A stretch of DNA of 64,000 bases from Pyrrhosoma nymphula (GCA_963573305.1 OY754329.1:148811266-148875265); one strand, 5' to 3'; positions 1 through 14,200 are shown, counted from the first letter of the stretch. Numbers and translations are program-made. The notes: generated by a model from the letters alone, not told the origin.

Positions 1-1479
1 GCTACCATATTACAAAGACAAGCTCTAAACACATTGAATGGAAAGCCTTTGATTTACCTATTCACCTTCTCGAATATTACAGAAAAAGGCCGATTTAAAT
101 TGTAAAAGTATTTCCTGTATTTTAAACATTCATTTAAAATCTACGATTAAGGATTTAGGGAGAAGCTTGCAAAGAGTTTTTTTATGATGACATACCAATG
201 AAGTTCCTTTGAAACTGCCCTTTTTGCTTAAGCCATTCAAAGGAACAAGGCTATGACAATTTTAAAAATCCAACTCTGTGAAGCACGGTTTGACAGAAAA
301 TGGTACAGCTACACATGCTAAAATCATCCACTACGAATGTTGAACAAAGACAACGCCAAACACTGACAGTCTGGTAATCATTCGTCATTTAATGAAATTC
401 TTTACCTATGGGAAAGATAAAGAACACTTATTAATGTAATTGAGGTTTTTAATGAAGAAAAGAATAATTCGTAAGGAGGAAATAATAACGCATGAAGTAG
501 GGATTGAGCTGTCAAGAGAATAGTATATGGGAAGAAATTAAAAATTGCGTTCCATAACATTCAGAATCGTCTTTTCCAAGCATACATATTAAACGTGCAG
601 AAAATATTTAGCACGCTTTATATGTCATTTATTTCTTCAAGAAAAGACACAAACATGACAGTCACTTTAATGGTTGCAATTTGAAAAAATAATCTGTTTC
701 TACCACCAGAGATGTCCACCCAAAATCTTTAAAGCCATTATTATTTAAGGTTTTGTATTTACTATACAGCACAGCATTATAACAACTGTAAGTGACTAGA
801 TTTTTATAGTTAAAGCTCCTATCATGTATTTCCAAGTCAAAATTTCCTCTTGCCTGTACACAGAATGCACTCACACCTCCCGGTCATATCTCATGAACTT
901 ATCTTCGCCTCTTCACATTTGCAACTTCGACGCAGTGTGCGAGAATGGCCTTGTTATGTACTCGGAAGGAAACACTTACCAACTGCAAATGTCAAGGAAT
1001 CGTATTAATGCCTTGCTATGCCACACTGCGAATAAGAACGTCTATTCCTAGAACAACTTAATTATCTTGTAACCACAAGCAGGGCTTCAGCTAACACAAT
1101 AATATATCAAACAGCGGCATATGCGATCAAACTTCAACTCAAGATTTCCTGCAAAAGCGAGGCCTTTATTATTATGTTATGTAACACATTACGCTTACAT
1201 AATGTAGCAACAGTATTTGTAGCGAAAGAATTGGAGCATGCAATTCTAACTACAGAAAGATATGAGAGGGAAAGCTGATAAACTGTATAAAATGGCATAT
1301 GAACTGTATTCACGCCAGCTTATTAAAAAGATATATATTTTGTAAACATGGAAGTAATGAACCAGTACAATCGAGAACGGTAAAATATGACGGTGTCCCC
1401 TTTCCATCGTGGTAGAAGCGATGATTTATCGCCTCAAATGGCCGCTTTTGAATGTATCGAAGCATCGTCTGGTACGCAA

Positions 1480-2218
1480 TAGGCATGGGCACTTCCTAAA
1501 AAAGTACCGGTATTTAATGGACGAGTATTTTAAAGTACTATTTGTATTGGAACGGTAAAACCGACGCAAAATCATCGGTGAAACAGTATTTTTGACTGTT
1601 TGATTATATGCATGTGTTACGAATTAACGTTAATCTGACCTAATTTGACCAGTATTTTCATAACCTGGTAGAAGTAGATTCCATTACAGTAGATAATCAC
1701 GAAAAGATCATCACGAATTATTTTTAATTAAAATGTAGAGGTAATTAATATGTGAATCTCTGCGAGTAACTTTCTTTCGAACTTGCGCAATAACTTCGTT
1801 TATCATGAATTATTTACATATTAAACGCACTTTAAATAATGCCATATGCCTTTATTTAAATTCGCTTACGATAGAAGTACATAAATGCCAATCTTGGACC
1901 GTGCTACGCTGTATGATATTTATAACAGTGATAAGTCTCTTCTCTACTACTTGTTTTCAACATATTCCTATATTACGCAAAAGGAGTCTACATACTATTC
2001 ATGTAGTATTCATGATTACGCATTACGATCATTCAGCTACTTTAGTCTTAGCAGTTGAACGCTTGTGCACCAGATAGCAGTGCTGTTCGAGTATCGGTAT
2101 ACTTTCAACACCGGTACCCAAGGTAGTATCGATTTATAATAGTACCCGGGAGTACCGAAATAGAAAAAAATAGTACCCGGTTGTACCGAATACTGCCGGT
2201 ATTTCATGCCCATCCCTA
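1480..2218. mobile_element. Non-autonomous hAT-type element with 8-base target duplication
   Basis: The ends are inverted: TAGGCATGGGCA at 1480 and TGCCCATCCCTA at 2218, with one mismatch. Flanks are GTACGCAA (1472-1479) and GTACGCAG (2219-2226), an 8-base duplication with one change. Repeated ACCGG, GTACCGG and GTACCCGG motifs cluster near both ends, most at the right (about 2090-2200), as expected for subterminal transposase sites. The 90-residue frame at 1805-2077 shows no transposase features. Confidence 0.8.
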
Positions 2219-2639
2219 GTACGCAGCATTTGGTGACATTCATTGAGGTTTCATGACAATTGTTTACTCAGAAGGGGACATTGTGAATCAGCAAGCGTGG
2301 TCTCGGATCCAACGCGAGAACCCTGCGATGTTGTGACCCTTTTTGAATTATTTATTCACGTTCCAAAGTTCAAAACCCTTCTTTATTTTAGACCAATGCG
2401 TCGTCGATCCTCTCTCTGCAGTCTCTCGTACAACAACTCCTTCTCTCTTTCTTTAAACAATATCTAAACAACCCTTTCCAAAAAAATAAACTTTCAACAA
2501 TTAACACAGCATTTCTTTTCAAACCTCAATAAAATTATAATTAATAACTAAAATAAATGAAACAACAATCAACATGAAGAACAACTAAGAATAACGAAAC
2601 TTCGATTTTAAACAAATCAACGCAATCATTTTTAGTTAG

Positions 2640-2940
2640 GTATGGCACGACTTTACAACCCCCTACCCTCCCCCATCCATTCCCCTCCCTCCTGTCAGCT
2701 GATCGATCACGAGGACCACTCTGCCTTCTTCGCCCTTCCCCTTCCACTGAGAGGATGGGCAGGCCCATACGGAAATGAGCGACGTCCCACCGAGGAAGGT
2801 CGTAGAGGAAAGGTCGTGGGAACGCGCGTGTAGGGTGATTCTGCGGTCGCCCATCGCCCGTTTCGACTCGAGGGGGGCCCGCGGTGACACCCGAGCGACT
2901 CTCGTACCGCTCGAGACGCGATTCCACCTTGGAAAGGAAG
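2640..2940. other. GC-rich intronic patch
   Basis: All six frames are partly open. The segment is dense in CG pairs and Pro/Arg-coding runs without family resemblance. Probably a non-coding repeat or island. Confidence 0.35.
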
Positions 2941-3060
2941 GACTTCATATGAACTCAAATGATCTTCATTCCCTTTATCAATGTATTTCAAAGGTGGCTT
3001 TACTCAAGGAAGTTGAATTTTACGTAAAGGGCGAGAGTAGCGATGCCTGGTTATACACCC

Positions 3061-3326
3061 TGTGACCTTTTACCCCTGCGAAACCGTTGGGAGGTCACAT
3101 AATGATAGGAGGGTCCTTACACCATTGAATTGGGCACCCTTCTAAACCTATGACTGGACAAGTTTGTTCCCCCCGGTTTGATTGCTGAGACCTTGTGACC
3201 TTTGACACCAGAGTGACTCTTGGAGATCAAGGGATAACAAGAGGAATCTGAGGACCTAATCATTGACTTAGGAACCCATTTAAACTTACTATTCGACACT
3301 TTTGTTGCCCCGATTAACTTTTTGTC
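3061..3326. repeat. Degenerate 133-base tandem repeat, two units
   Basis: Units start TGTGACCTTT at 3061 and 3194 and end with TTTGTT, a CCCC-G tract and GATT. Middle parts align loosely (CTTCTAAACCTATGACTGG against ATTTAAACTTACTATTCGA). It may be a small piece of an old satellite. Confidence 0.55.
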
Positions 3327-3959
3327 ACTCCTGTGATCAGACTTTTTTCTACCATGGTGTCAAAATTCAACGACGTGGCAGTAACGAAAGTCTCTAAAAT
3401 TAGAGGTAAAAAAAGACACGATGAATGGGACACTGTATATCGCGACTTACAGGGCATCACTGCATACTCATTACCTCCCGTTTTTTCCCCAAGTAACGAA
3501 TGACGAAAGTAAAAAATTAAGACGTCAACTTCGAAAATAACTTGATCTCGGCAAACAGAGCGCTTATTCATCACACTCTTAGAGTTACATGGGAAGGAAG
3601 GGAATATTTTTATTTATATAAATTTCATGAAATACGTATGCGTTTCTATAAAGCGTAGTAAAAATGAGAATTGCTTTACTTCTTAGTATTCAGTACCAGA
3701 ACAGTCAAAAAATCGTATCTATAGTGACCTCTAAAAGAAAAAACTTTTCCAAGTCAAAACGAGCATGTTCAAGTGTAACAATAAGTCCTTCTCCGGCACA
3801 TTCAATTGTTTAAAATTTTAATCCCCTCTCGCAGTAATGTGATCAATATTTCGCAGGTTGTGAAGCGATTTTATCACAGAATCGAAAGCTACTTGCAGGA
3901 AAAATACAAGCAAGGTTTTTCCCGAAACAATCGGCACCGTGGTCGATAGTGAATTAATT

Positions 3960-4235
3960 GCTCCCCCTATCGATCCCTACTGCCATATAAGTCTGTTCTT
4001 ACACATCGAAGAGATCCCAGTGAGCAACTTGTTAAGCCACTGCTACGGAAGTAACTACCACAATTGACCGTCCTATCTGATGGTCCGAGTACTGAACATA
4101 AGAACTTCTCCTCGCAGCCCCCAAGTAGGGATCGGATCTTCAATGAACCACCACCACTGGGACTCGAACCCAGGGCATCCATGTGAGAAGCCAGTGCCAA
4201 AGTCACCAAGCCAACCCCATCTCTCTCAGTCATCA
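3960..4235 (-). mobile_element. tRNA-derived SINE-like repeat
   Basis: On the minus strand a tRNA-like head contains GGTTGGCTTGGTGACTTTGG and a B-box GGTTCGAGTCC (4170-4160). A body with ACGGTCAATTGTGGTAG follows. The open frame here is incidental. Not a functional tRNA, because no matching acceptor stem is seen. Confidence 0.5.
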
Positions 4236-4634
4236 TGTTTGATGCATTAATCCAAAGAACAGTCAAACGCAGACTCCAATCCCATGCTACTTACTACTTT
4301 CTTTTTAGTACTGGACTAGTGTTTCAGCGCCCAAACTAAAGCTCTAGATTAGAAAAGTACAGACGTTTGTCCTCGACAGATAAAACCGAGGCGAATGGGG
4401 AAGATATGTGGCATTAAACACTGTAGTATAATATATAAGAGCACAATTGATGGAATCAGATGACTCAAACTCGCTTAAATGCTTGATAATAAATTTTTGG
4501 CGTAGAAATATGTTTACTCACTGTGTTCCCCATTTACTGGATAGGTCTGTTTCGGTTGTGTTGTCTGTACTTTCCTAATCTAGAGCTTTCTCCCAAACAG
4601 TTTTATCGAACCATTGAATCTAAATACCTCAAAC

Positions 4635-4980
4635 CAGGGGTGGCGTGGGTGTGCAGGGGCCCGGGTCGCTGCACGTCCAGAGGGGCCCGGTTTTTGTAAC
4701 CCCACTCCCTCTTCTGAAAACATTTGTGCGTTAAAAACGCGTTAAACTACAATTTCATAGGTATTTATGTACAGTATGACAAAATTGTACTTTCACTCAG
4801 AGATGTTTGGTCTGCTGGCTGTTCAAAGTTCGGGGCCCGGCCCGCCGGGCCCTGCGGACCCTAGTCCGAAACCAAGTGCGTGGCGCGGGGCCCGGGCGGG
4901 AATCCCCCTCTTCCCGCCCTGGCCCAAGACCACCGAGATACTGAGTACCTCGGTGGTCTTGCCTGGCCACGCCGCTCCTG
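4635..4980. mobile_element. Short hAT-type element with 8-base target duplication
   Basis: It is bounded by an exact CCTCAAAC duplication at 4627-4634 and 4981-4988. Ends are CAGGGGTGGCGTGG and, at the right, CCACGCCGCTCCTG, inverted with two mismatches. The interior is rich in GGGCCCGG blocks and has a hairpin AAGACCACCGAG / CTCGGTGGTCTT at 4925-4960. It codes for nothing recognisable. Confidence 0.85.
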
Positions 4981-4999
4981 CCTCAAACCATAAACCAAC

Positions 5000-5110
5000 G
5001 GCATAACGGCATACAAGCCCGAGGCTGGATTCAATCCCGACCTAGGGGTTGATTGGCGAGGGCTCGGCTAGTCTCTTCTTCCGAGGCTAGCGCGTTTCAT
5101 TATACCACTT
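5000..5110 (-). mobile_element. tRNA-like repeat fragment
   Basis: On the minus strand GTATAATGAAACGCGCTAGC is followed by a B-box-like GGGATTGAATCC (5038-5027). It lies directly beside the hAT-type element at 4635-4980. Confidence 0.45.
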
Positions 5111-8100
5111 AAAGAGTTGCGATTTTTTTAGATAACTCTTTACAATGGAACTACTGGGGGTACGCTCATATCGACAGTACAATTGAAGCGGAAGGCACCG
5201 CATTTTACCGAGAAAAAAAACTTATGTCAATACAAGTATCTCGGAACGGATACAAACTGGGGATGCAGCACTAAGCAATTTGTTCATTGGTTGTTGCTCC
5301 ACGTCCAACCATCACGTGAATCAATATTGGTGAAATGTACGGTCATCATCGGTAATTCCACTAAAATATCAAACACTAGTCCCTCTTTGCTCTGACGGCC
5401 GATATTGTTCATGGAGTACCATGAATCATGAAGTAAGTACTAAACATCAAAACGGTATCGTAATGCGATTACGATTGCTTGGTGACTCGACATCGTAACA
5501 CAATATCGCACAAACATCGTAAATCTTGAACAGCACGGATCTTGCTGACCAAGATGTGACATGAGAGAGGAGTAAGAGGATACGGAGGGTGGGGGACTGG
5601 ACGGTAGTCAAATGAAAGAAGGTTACTCCTTTCATTTTCGGATAAAAGTGAAAGCTAAACTATTTGTTTGTCTCATTTCCACTCCATTTCTTGCACTGAT
5701 TGCGGCTCCCTGAAACGCAACTTCAGCTGCCTGCATTCCCAACGACTCTTCCTAGTCGAGAACCATTCTTTCCTCTCATTTAATGTTATGCTCCATTCCG
5801 AAATGTTCCTTCCATGGTAGGTAAAAATTTACATGGGGAAACAACAACCCTCATCTTTCCACTCAAAAGCTTACTAGAAACTAAGGAGGTTGGATGTGAG
5901 CGGGGGTCCACCCAGATACCACGCATTATAGAAATGAGCGGTGAGAGTCCGGAGTTCAAGACCTAAACCGAAAAAGACGATCGTGCAACCGCAACGATTT
6001 CATTCCCTCAAACAAATTTATTTCATCCCATAATGATCTAATGGAATTTAACCGCATGATCCCAAGCTGAACGTTTCTCGCATCCGCGCGATACTTTTCG
6101 AAGGAGACTGTGACATGAGAAACGGTCGCTTAACTTATTATTCCAATCCGTCGAGACGGAGTCGCTTTTCTATCTCCACAAGCCAATTACTTTCCATTTA
6201 AGTCATTGGTGACTATGTTTACTTTCAAATAAGTGTATAACAACGATACAAATCTCATTTTAGCCACCACGTTAAATGTTAAAGTAGCATTTGATAAATA
6301 TGGTAACACTTATCGGTTATGTCATCAAATAAGGCTGTAACGAGAGAAGAAAATAAGTTAATACAAAACCTAACCAAATAATTACATTAATGAGTTACCA
6401 GCCTGAAAGTAAAGACATTTGAGAAGAGGATAAAAAGCTGTTAAATGTACAAATAAAAATGGTCCCTTGCTCCGTAGTAGGTTAAATCACCTACTCCAAG
6501 GTAAAAAAAACTCGCAGCTTCAACAAGCTGGATTAGGTTGAGAGACGATTTCGTATTTTTGGCTAACTTTCCATTACGTCCATAAGTAATTTTGCTAAAG
6601 GCAATCGTTCCCGGTATTCCCAACTCTCGTCAGAGATGTACACAACTGCCTTCAAGAGGGACACTAAAAGTACACTCGTCCGTCGGTATAGCTTTCTAAT
6701 GAGAAATATTTCGATAAAATTAACACGAGACACACGCACCTTTCCAGTAAGGAAGTACAATCCATTAATCACGCTTCCCTCACCACCAACGCCACTCACG
6801 TGCCCACGCGTGCCAGCGTCGTCGCCCGTGTCGCAACCTAGGATTTCCCTCGCGGCGAGTTCTATACACCTACGAATCGAACTCTCTTGAATGGCGACAA
6901 GTAGTTTACTTTCATGAAGGGAATTCCTTCCATCATCGCCATCGTCACTCAACCCTCTATGCCTTAAAAAAAAAAGCAATCGGAACTATACAGATGTGCA
7001 TCCGTAAGTAGCGGAAGAACGATATCACCCGGCTCATTGAATGATCTTTATTGGTTTCTTTCCTGTAATACGCATAGTTACACATATTCCAGGTAAATAC
7101 ATTATGTAACACTCCTGTAGTTTCGATAGCAATGTGATGGCGTTAACAAGGAGGTAAAAATCTACTATATCATTCGATTTTATAGCGGATAAATGAGGCA
7201 AGTGTGAGGCACTTCGCTCGTAGGTAGGTATATTTATTTCCAATCCAGAAAAAAATATAAAATATTTCCATAGTAAAAAGAAATGAAAAAGAAAAATATG
7301 CATCATCGCAAACTAATACATTTTTAAAGAATACAGCGTAAATGTCTTAAAAAATACATAAAAATGCATACAGAGGAGAACAATTTCCTAGAAGAGGAAA
7401 TGGTTAAATGATTTTTTTAATTAGTTAGGTATACTGAAATGTTATTGGTGTGTATCTTAAGTCATCATAGCTTATATCAAACAATATAAAAATGCTAACC
7501 CTCCGGAAAATTATTTAAAAAAAATTAAGGGGAACGATAGAGCCAAAAATAATGACATGAATTTGATGAGCCTGGCAATGAAAATCCCTGGGTCTGAGGA
7601 TTGCGTGGAACTGGATTGGCTGGCCGAAATAAAAGAATCGAGACGATAAATTCAGAAAAAGGAAGCTTTAAATGCACAGCTACTTGGTGACATGTATACT
7701 GATCGCTAAAGTAATTCACTTATTATTTTGACTACCAACTGTTTACAAATACATTCGGGACGGACAAGAAAATGTGACTGGAGATAGACTGAAGAGTAAT
7801 CTTACGTCGCTCTAAGCTCAAGGTTATTTCCAGTGTTTGAGATCGTATTTTCCGCTAGAAGATAAGTCACCGTCGAGATTCTTTCCACGAATTTCTATTT
7901 CGAGTCAACCGGATTTGCTCCAACAACGCTAGCTTTGAAAAAGAATTGGTCACTTAAATTTACGAGACAAACAGCTAAATGTGATTCTCAGAATGGGTAA
8001 TGGACAATACCACGCTAAAACGGGCCGATACACGTCGAACTTTAACCCCGAAGTGACGGACTCACAGGTTGCTTCCCATGGGATGTCAAGCTGCAGCTCG

Positions 8101-8799
8101 AGGAGAAGAGCATTCCGACACCGATGCGCACCTTCGAACAACGTCAAGGGCTCTAGAGGTTATCTCATGCGCCTTCAAAGTACATCGTTAAAACAATCTC
8201 CCAGTCGCGAGTCTAACATTCACACGAATTGACGTTTAATGATAAAGCACTAACTTCAGGAAACAACAGAGGAAATTTTTTCTGCGAATGGAGAACTAAG
8301 GATGACTACAAGACTGCGTGATACACAGGCCACGATGTAAACGACATCACGATACTTATTCCCCAAAAATAGATTACAGATTAATTCCGATTTAGCAAAA
8401 TTGATATACATACCTACACTAATGAGTGACATCTTAAAGGATCATGTCCATCCACTGCATTAAATACTATTTTAGACGCCATTAAGGCGAACTGAAAACG
8501 AGACTAATTCTTATCCTCGAAAGAGAAGGACTCTAGTTCTTATGACTCTATGATGTTTTAGCAAGACAAAGGGGCACTGAGGAGAGATGAACTTTATTCA
8601 CGAATTTTTCGCTGAAATGTGATAAAATGATAGTTATGCTCTATTACTTATATGCTTAAAATCATGTTAGAAGATGGGAGCTACACTTTAATCGGATAAA
8701 ACAAGAAGTCTTTAAGACTCCTTGGGACAAAAGTTGAAAAAATCAGGATGGCGGAACTTGACTGATGACCACACGATCAACTCCTAGATAGCGCCTCCA
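5111..8799. other. Intronic sequence, nothing recognised
   Basis: AT-rich with short chance frames. A CA/GTG-rich patch around 6780-6870 gives the longest frame (6563-6979) but no known domain. Confidence 0.5.
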
Positions 8800-9180
8800 G
8801 TAAAATTCAAACTCCCAGGTACGGACTAAGCAGCAGGCACTGCAACAGTCCCAAGCCGGGCACAGCGGCATTCCTCAAGTAACCCCGGTGCATCATCGAG
8901 TTCGCTTTCCCTGCATGCATATGAGAGGGGAGGGGGAAGGATAGGAAAAATGAACACCGGGAGGCGGCCACTCCCACTGCGGCCGACCGCACATCCGGCT
9001 CGCAGAGGATCGACCGCGGCCTCTCGGCGTGCAAGGGCACGGACTGTCCGATCCTTCACCACATGGGTAGGGCTGACGTTGGTCACCCATCCGTCCTTAT
9101 AAAGACCGCCCGACATACGTACCATAGTCTGCTTTCACACACCCCCGGGAATACGTAAGCGAGACCCGGCGAGGGTTGAA
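8800..9180. other. GC-rich intronic patch
   Basis: Overlapping open frames on the minus strand are compositional. A TATAAAG at 9098 on the plus strand is followed by GTACCATAGTCTG, which could be a chance promoter-like layout. Nothing recognisable is encoded. Confidence 0.3.
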
Positions 9181-11016
9181 GAGGCGGAGCCGGATGTTTA
9201 TGCCGCGGAACAAAAGAAGAAACGCGAGGACGGAATTCAAATTGGACACCGTTTGCTTGCCTGACATCGCAGAAATTGGAGGGAGGCAGGAAGGTGGAGT
9301 CAAAGAGATGTCTTTGAAGGACGGATTCGCACGGTCATGCTCGGTTCAAAGGCCCCGTGGGGTTCGGATGGGGGTTTCTCTTTCGAAAATGCACCCACAC
9401 CGAAACCAGATTTGAGGTAACGATCCTTGATGGCAAAATAATTCCAAGTTTACGAACGAAAGCCCGCGGAACGAAAACAAAATTATGGTCGAAATGGGGG
9501 GTTGGGTAAAGACCTCTGCTGATCTCTGTTTCACAGCATACTGTGATTAAGCTCCAGCCTTCCGATGGTAGAAGGAAACACATGGATGGACCACTATATT
9601 CTGTAGCCTGCAGAAATCATATTTTGCGATTGTTCTTAAAGTATGACTCCGGAACCCAAGTTGTGGAAATGACACTCCTCTAAAATTAAATTTAATCATA
9701 CTGCGGCATGTTTACACATTGCTAAGGATATTCAGCCATGAATTTCCATATTAGGTATTTAATATGACTTCGATCTGCAATAACTTCAAGAACTACCGAT
9801 ACATTAACCGCAGGCACCGGCAACTCAACCGAACTGTAAACCGACTTACGTGAACATTCAAGAAAGGCGTCACGATCTTCTTTATCGAAATGGTGAAGCT
9901 TACCGCTCGGCAATCAGGGAGATTATCTTCTGTAAGTTTTAAAACACAGTTTAATATATTAAAAGCAGACTACCTATCAACAAAGGGCATAATATAGTCA
10001 CAAGCCCGTCCCTCAGCACTTAACACAAGAGGCATGACATTGAGGAAGAGGCCATTGAGGAGGTCAAGTTTGGGTCAGACTCTCTCCTTCCACACTACTC
10101 TAGGATTTCTGAGGGGAATATCAATAAAATGCTGTGACATGTCGCATTTTTATTATTCTACGCCATGCAATTATGGAAAATTACTTTTCTTACTGTACAT
10201 CCGACCCTACTCGTCATAGTTGTTAACATCTCCGACTTAAAGAAGAACATAGGATTACTGTCATTTGACGTCCGGAACAGTTCGGCTTTGTATCTATCAT
10301 ATTTTGCCGCTTCTATCAGCTCTAGAGATAGATCGCGGTATCAAAATAATATCCTCTTTATTGTAGGTAATTAAAATCACCTCGTCAAAATTTTTCAAGT
10401 AATTTAAGCCAATTTTACCGAAGATTCTGTAATTCTGTATCAACAATATACTGCTAGGTGATTGGTGATACTACAGCAAAAAATTCTACTTCAACGGTGG
10501 GAAATCGTTAGTTAGTTAGGGAAAGTTACAAGCCAATTTTTGAACCATCCAAAGAGACAAGTTACTTTTCGCGACAGCCGTTCGCCGTCTGGCCTCACAC
10601 ACACAAGTTGGACCTTCTATGAATCACTACACTTTTCGAGGAACTGTTTATCCGAATTTCTAATGACGCAGTGGAGGGCGGCAGCTTTCACAAACTTTCA
10701 ATTCATTGGATGAGATCAAAAGAATGACGGCAAAATACATTTGTTTTTTCTTTAACTGCAATCGCGTCGGAATTATCAAATCGGTAATAATCGGCAATAT
10801 AAGGAACGGATTCAGTGTATGTTTCATGGAATGGATCCAAATATCCTGAATTGAGCGATGGCTCTTAGAATCTTTATTTACAGTATTTCTGACATGCAGG
10901 TGACCTATATCAAAGTTTATCTCGGCTATATAAATGTATAAATAATTAGTAATTTTAATGTATGCAAGGGAAAGGTTGGATATAAAAATCTGGGATAAGT
11001 ATTAGTTAACTGATGG

Positions 11017-11172
11017 AAAAAGGACAAACTTTGCGAATTTCACTATTAAGTTTTTTATTCACGACCTGGGTTTCGACAGTTTATGTAATCTAACTGTCGA
11101 AACCCGGACAACGAAACGGTCGTGAATAAAAAACCTAATAGTGAAATTCGCAAAGTTTGTTCTTTTTCAACC
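11017..11172. mobile_element. Fold-back element
   Basis: The arms 11017-11065 and 11118-11172 are almost perfect inverted copies (GGACAAACTTTGCGAATTTC, then TTTTTTATTCACGACC). An inner pair, GGGTTTCGACAGTT and AACTGTCGAAACCC, lies inside them. TATTAGTTAACT occurs on both sides (10999-11010 and 11217-11228), possibly a 12-base flanking duplication, though it lies some way outside the arms. There is no coding content. Confidence 0.75.
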
Positions 11173-11228
11173 GTGGAAAAATTTCACAACTTTACCCCTG
11201 ACATCATTCGTTTTGATATTAGTTAACT

Positions 11229-14200
11229 CTTAAAGAAATGCACGAGATGGCCCAGCGACGAGTTAACCTCCCGTAGAGCCAAAGACGAAGTTTTAAAGAG
11301 TGAGACTAAAATACTACTGTAGTAGAGCTTCAAATTTCAAGGGCTCATGCATACCGGGATGCAATTTACTTGTCATACCATCTGTAAGTGAAGCCTTATC
11401 ATCGGGTGTGGCAAGCCAATTGAATCGCTTCATCGCGAATTCGATTCCCAATCATTATTTATTACCGTTAAATCGGGTGAGCTCGTCGTGACAGATCATT
11501 AAATATACACCAAGAAACCGATAAGAAAACCTGCTTCTCCTTTATTCTGCGCTTGGACGTAAGTATGTACCTATTCATTACCGCGATTAAACAAGCCTTA
11601 CACTGAATACAATCGAACGTAACGACCAGAAAATTTTAAATATTAAATTTGCGGCATCATCCGAGTTGCTACAATGAAGCAAAGTCACGAGTCGCAGTTA
11701 ACTTTATGCATCGCACGATTAACACGCTCATGTCACTCATTTTCATTTGTACAAGTTTTTTTCTAATACAGCATAACATTTCTATGCTAAAAACAAAATC
11801 GCAAACAGAGAAAAAAGCAGAAAGATACTGTAACACTCCCACACCTAACAGCTAAACTGCAAAATTATCCAAATTTGATCACATAAAGCCGGGGAATTTT
11901 CCCTTGGGCAACGTCCTGAGTATGCGTACTCCCATGCCCTTCTCTTACCCCAATCAGAATTCACATTAATCAGATTCGCAATTCATTTCTTATTGACTTA
12001 CTCTCATGAAAACCCATAATTCTTGCGCGCTTCGTTGAATCTCCTCACCTTTTCTACCTCTCTCGTCCAGCTCTCTAGGGACAGTTTTTCCCTTCCAGCA
12101 CAACATCCATTCAACCGTTCCTTTCGATTTCGATGGCCAATTGGTACCCTCATTCCATTCTTTCACATTCTGCCACATGTGCTGAAATCGTACAGTTAAA
12201 AAAAAATTTCACCTCAATACCCACACTGAAATTCATCACCCAAAATATTCATAAAACCTCGATTATCCTTTCATTTCTTCGCAACTGAACTTCATTACTT
12301 TGTGATGAAACGTTATCGCCCTCAATTCACATTTTTCAACAGAACAAGTTGCAAAATAATTATTATTCCATCCCTAATATTATTTTGTTTAAATATCACG
12401 AGCTACCAATCTTCAAAGCTAATTCCTTATCATTACACTGTAATCGTTTGCTTTCATTTCGTTCTTTCACTTGAAGATTAAAGAATGGACATCGTACTAG
12501 GGACATAAGAATTTTTTAAAGCAAAATCTTTTTTTTAACTCAAATCATTCCGTCAAGACCTTTCGGTGGGTGAATTAGCGTATCTGTAAAAATGTAGAGT
12601 CAATGCCCCACATCACATGCAAGGAGTCGAAAGAGACATCAAAGCTCGATTTTATAATCTCGGATAAAATACCTTATAAATGAAAACAGACATTAATACG
12701 CTCTCGTCCACTAACCAACAGTCTGATGCAATATACTAAACCCGAACTCTCAGTCAGCAAAAAGTTTACGAAAAGGTTACGTCACGTTAATGTCAACCAG
12801 ACATCGAAAACCGCCCGAGAGCTTGACGAGAGCCAAAAACTCCAATTTTCGTCATGGTCCCAATTAGTTTAAGAACAAGATTTCTAAAAATTTACTTCAA
12901 AGTCGATGCCTGTAAAAAAGGAATAAATACCAGGAGCGATAACTAGGATAAACAATATTTCTGGGGGAGCGCAAAAAGACTTACAAGAGACACTTTTCAC
13001 AACAAAGATTTATTCGAAAGTAGATACACGGGAAGGAATAAGACTAACCCAATGATGATTTTTTTCAAAGTTCGAAGTTTAAGCTTAGGACACGTTAACA
13101 TTAAAAATGGCCCAATGGTAAAACTTGCTTGAATGAGATTAATCCGATGCTTTAGACCAAGATGACGGCATCAGCACTTCATTTTTCCTTGAAGCCGAAC
13201 TGCCGGTTAAAAAAACCCCTTTCAACGAACGACACGATACTTCCATTAGAATATTTTTATAACGCTTTCCAATTAATGATTTCTCCCTTCTGACTCCATT
13301 AGCGAACGGATATCGACTGCCAGCAACTCCATTTATTCGGTGTTCAGCCGGGGAACAATTTTGGCGGTTGCACAATCACCAAATTGAGTAAAAAAAATGT
13401 TTCCAAAACTAAAGTCATGGTGCGAGGCCTCGGGGAGTAGTGATGAGAAAATATCCAGCCGCTAACTCTTGATTCCCCGGCGATTGCGTCGAAATCGTAC
13501 CACGCGATTCGTCGGTCGGGGAATGTTCACCGAAATTAACGTTTTCTTTTTGAAAAAAAAATTGCAAAAACATATCCTGATTTTTCACAAAGATTTTTTT
13601 ATTTGATATTTTAAAATAAAATCTTGAATAAAAATAAAAATACTCTATCCTTCGCCACAGAAATCGCAATCTATGCGCCTCTGGCGGAAACGCTCGACGG
13701 ATCTAGATTGAATGAGAGTCACGACAGGATTAGAAAACAGCCTATTATAGATTGATTAAAAATTTAACACCCAAAAGAGTGAGAACTTTGCTGCCTGTGG
13801 CGATAAATAACTAAAGGTCTATGAAAAATATTTGGTATTTACTTGACGCTCACATCTATTGCCTAGAAATAGCATCCCCTAAGTGAAATTTTATGACTGG
13901 ACCTGACGAGATCGTACAAATGCCATTTTACCTGCGAACGAAAACACCTCCCTATTGATCAAAAGACAACCATTCGTTAATAAACAGCGGAACTCATTTG
14001 TCGATATTACTTCCATTGAATTTATTCCAGGATATTTCATACGAGCTAACATAACTTCTATGTTCATCATACTCACTAGCTTAACTGCAAGAATTGTGCC
14101 TTTTGGATCAACACAATAGACTCATTGAGGCATTGCGAAGGATGGTACTTACTTGTTTAAACATTAACAGAATCAAAACCAAGCAACGGAATTGATATAG

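Noticed and set aside
9090..9135. TATA box with possible transcription start
   Set aside because: One motif in a GC-rich patch without a downstream gene; noted only as weak.
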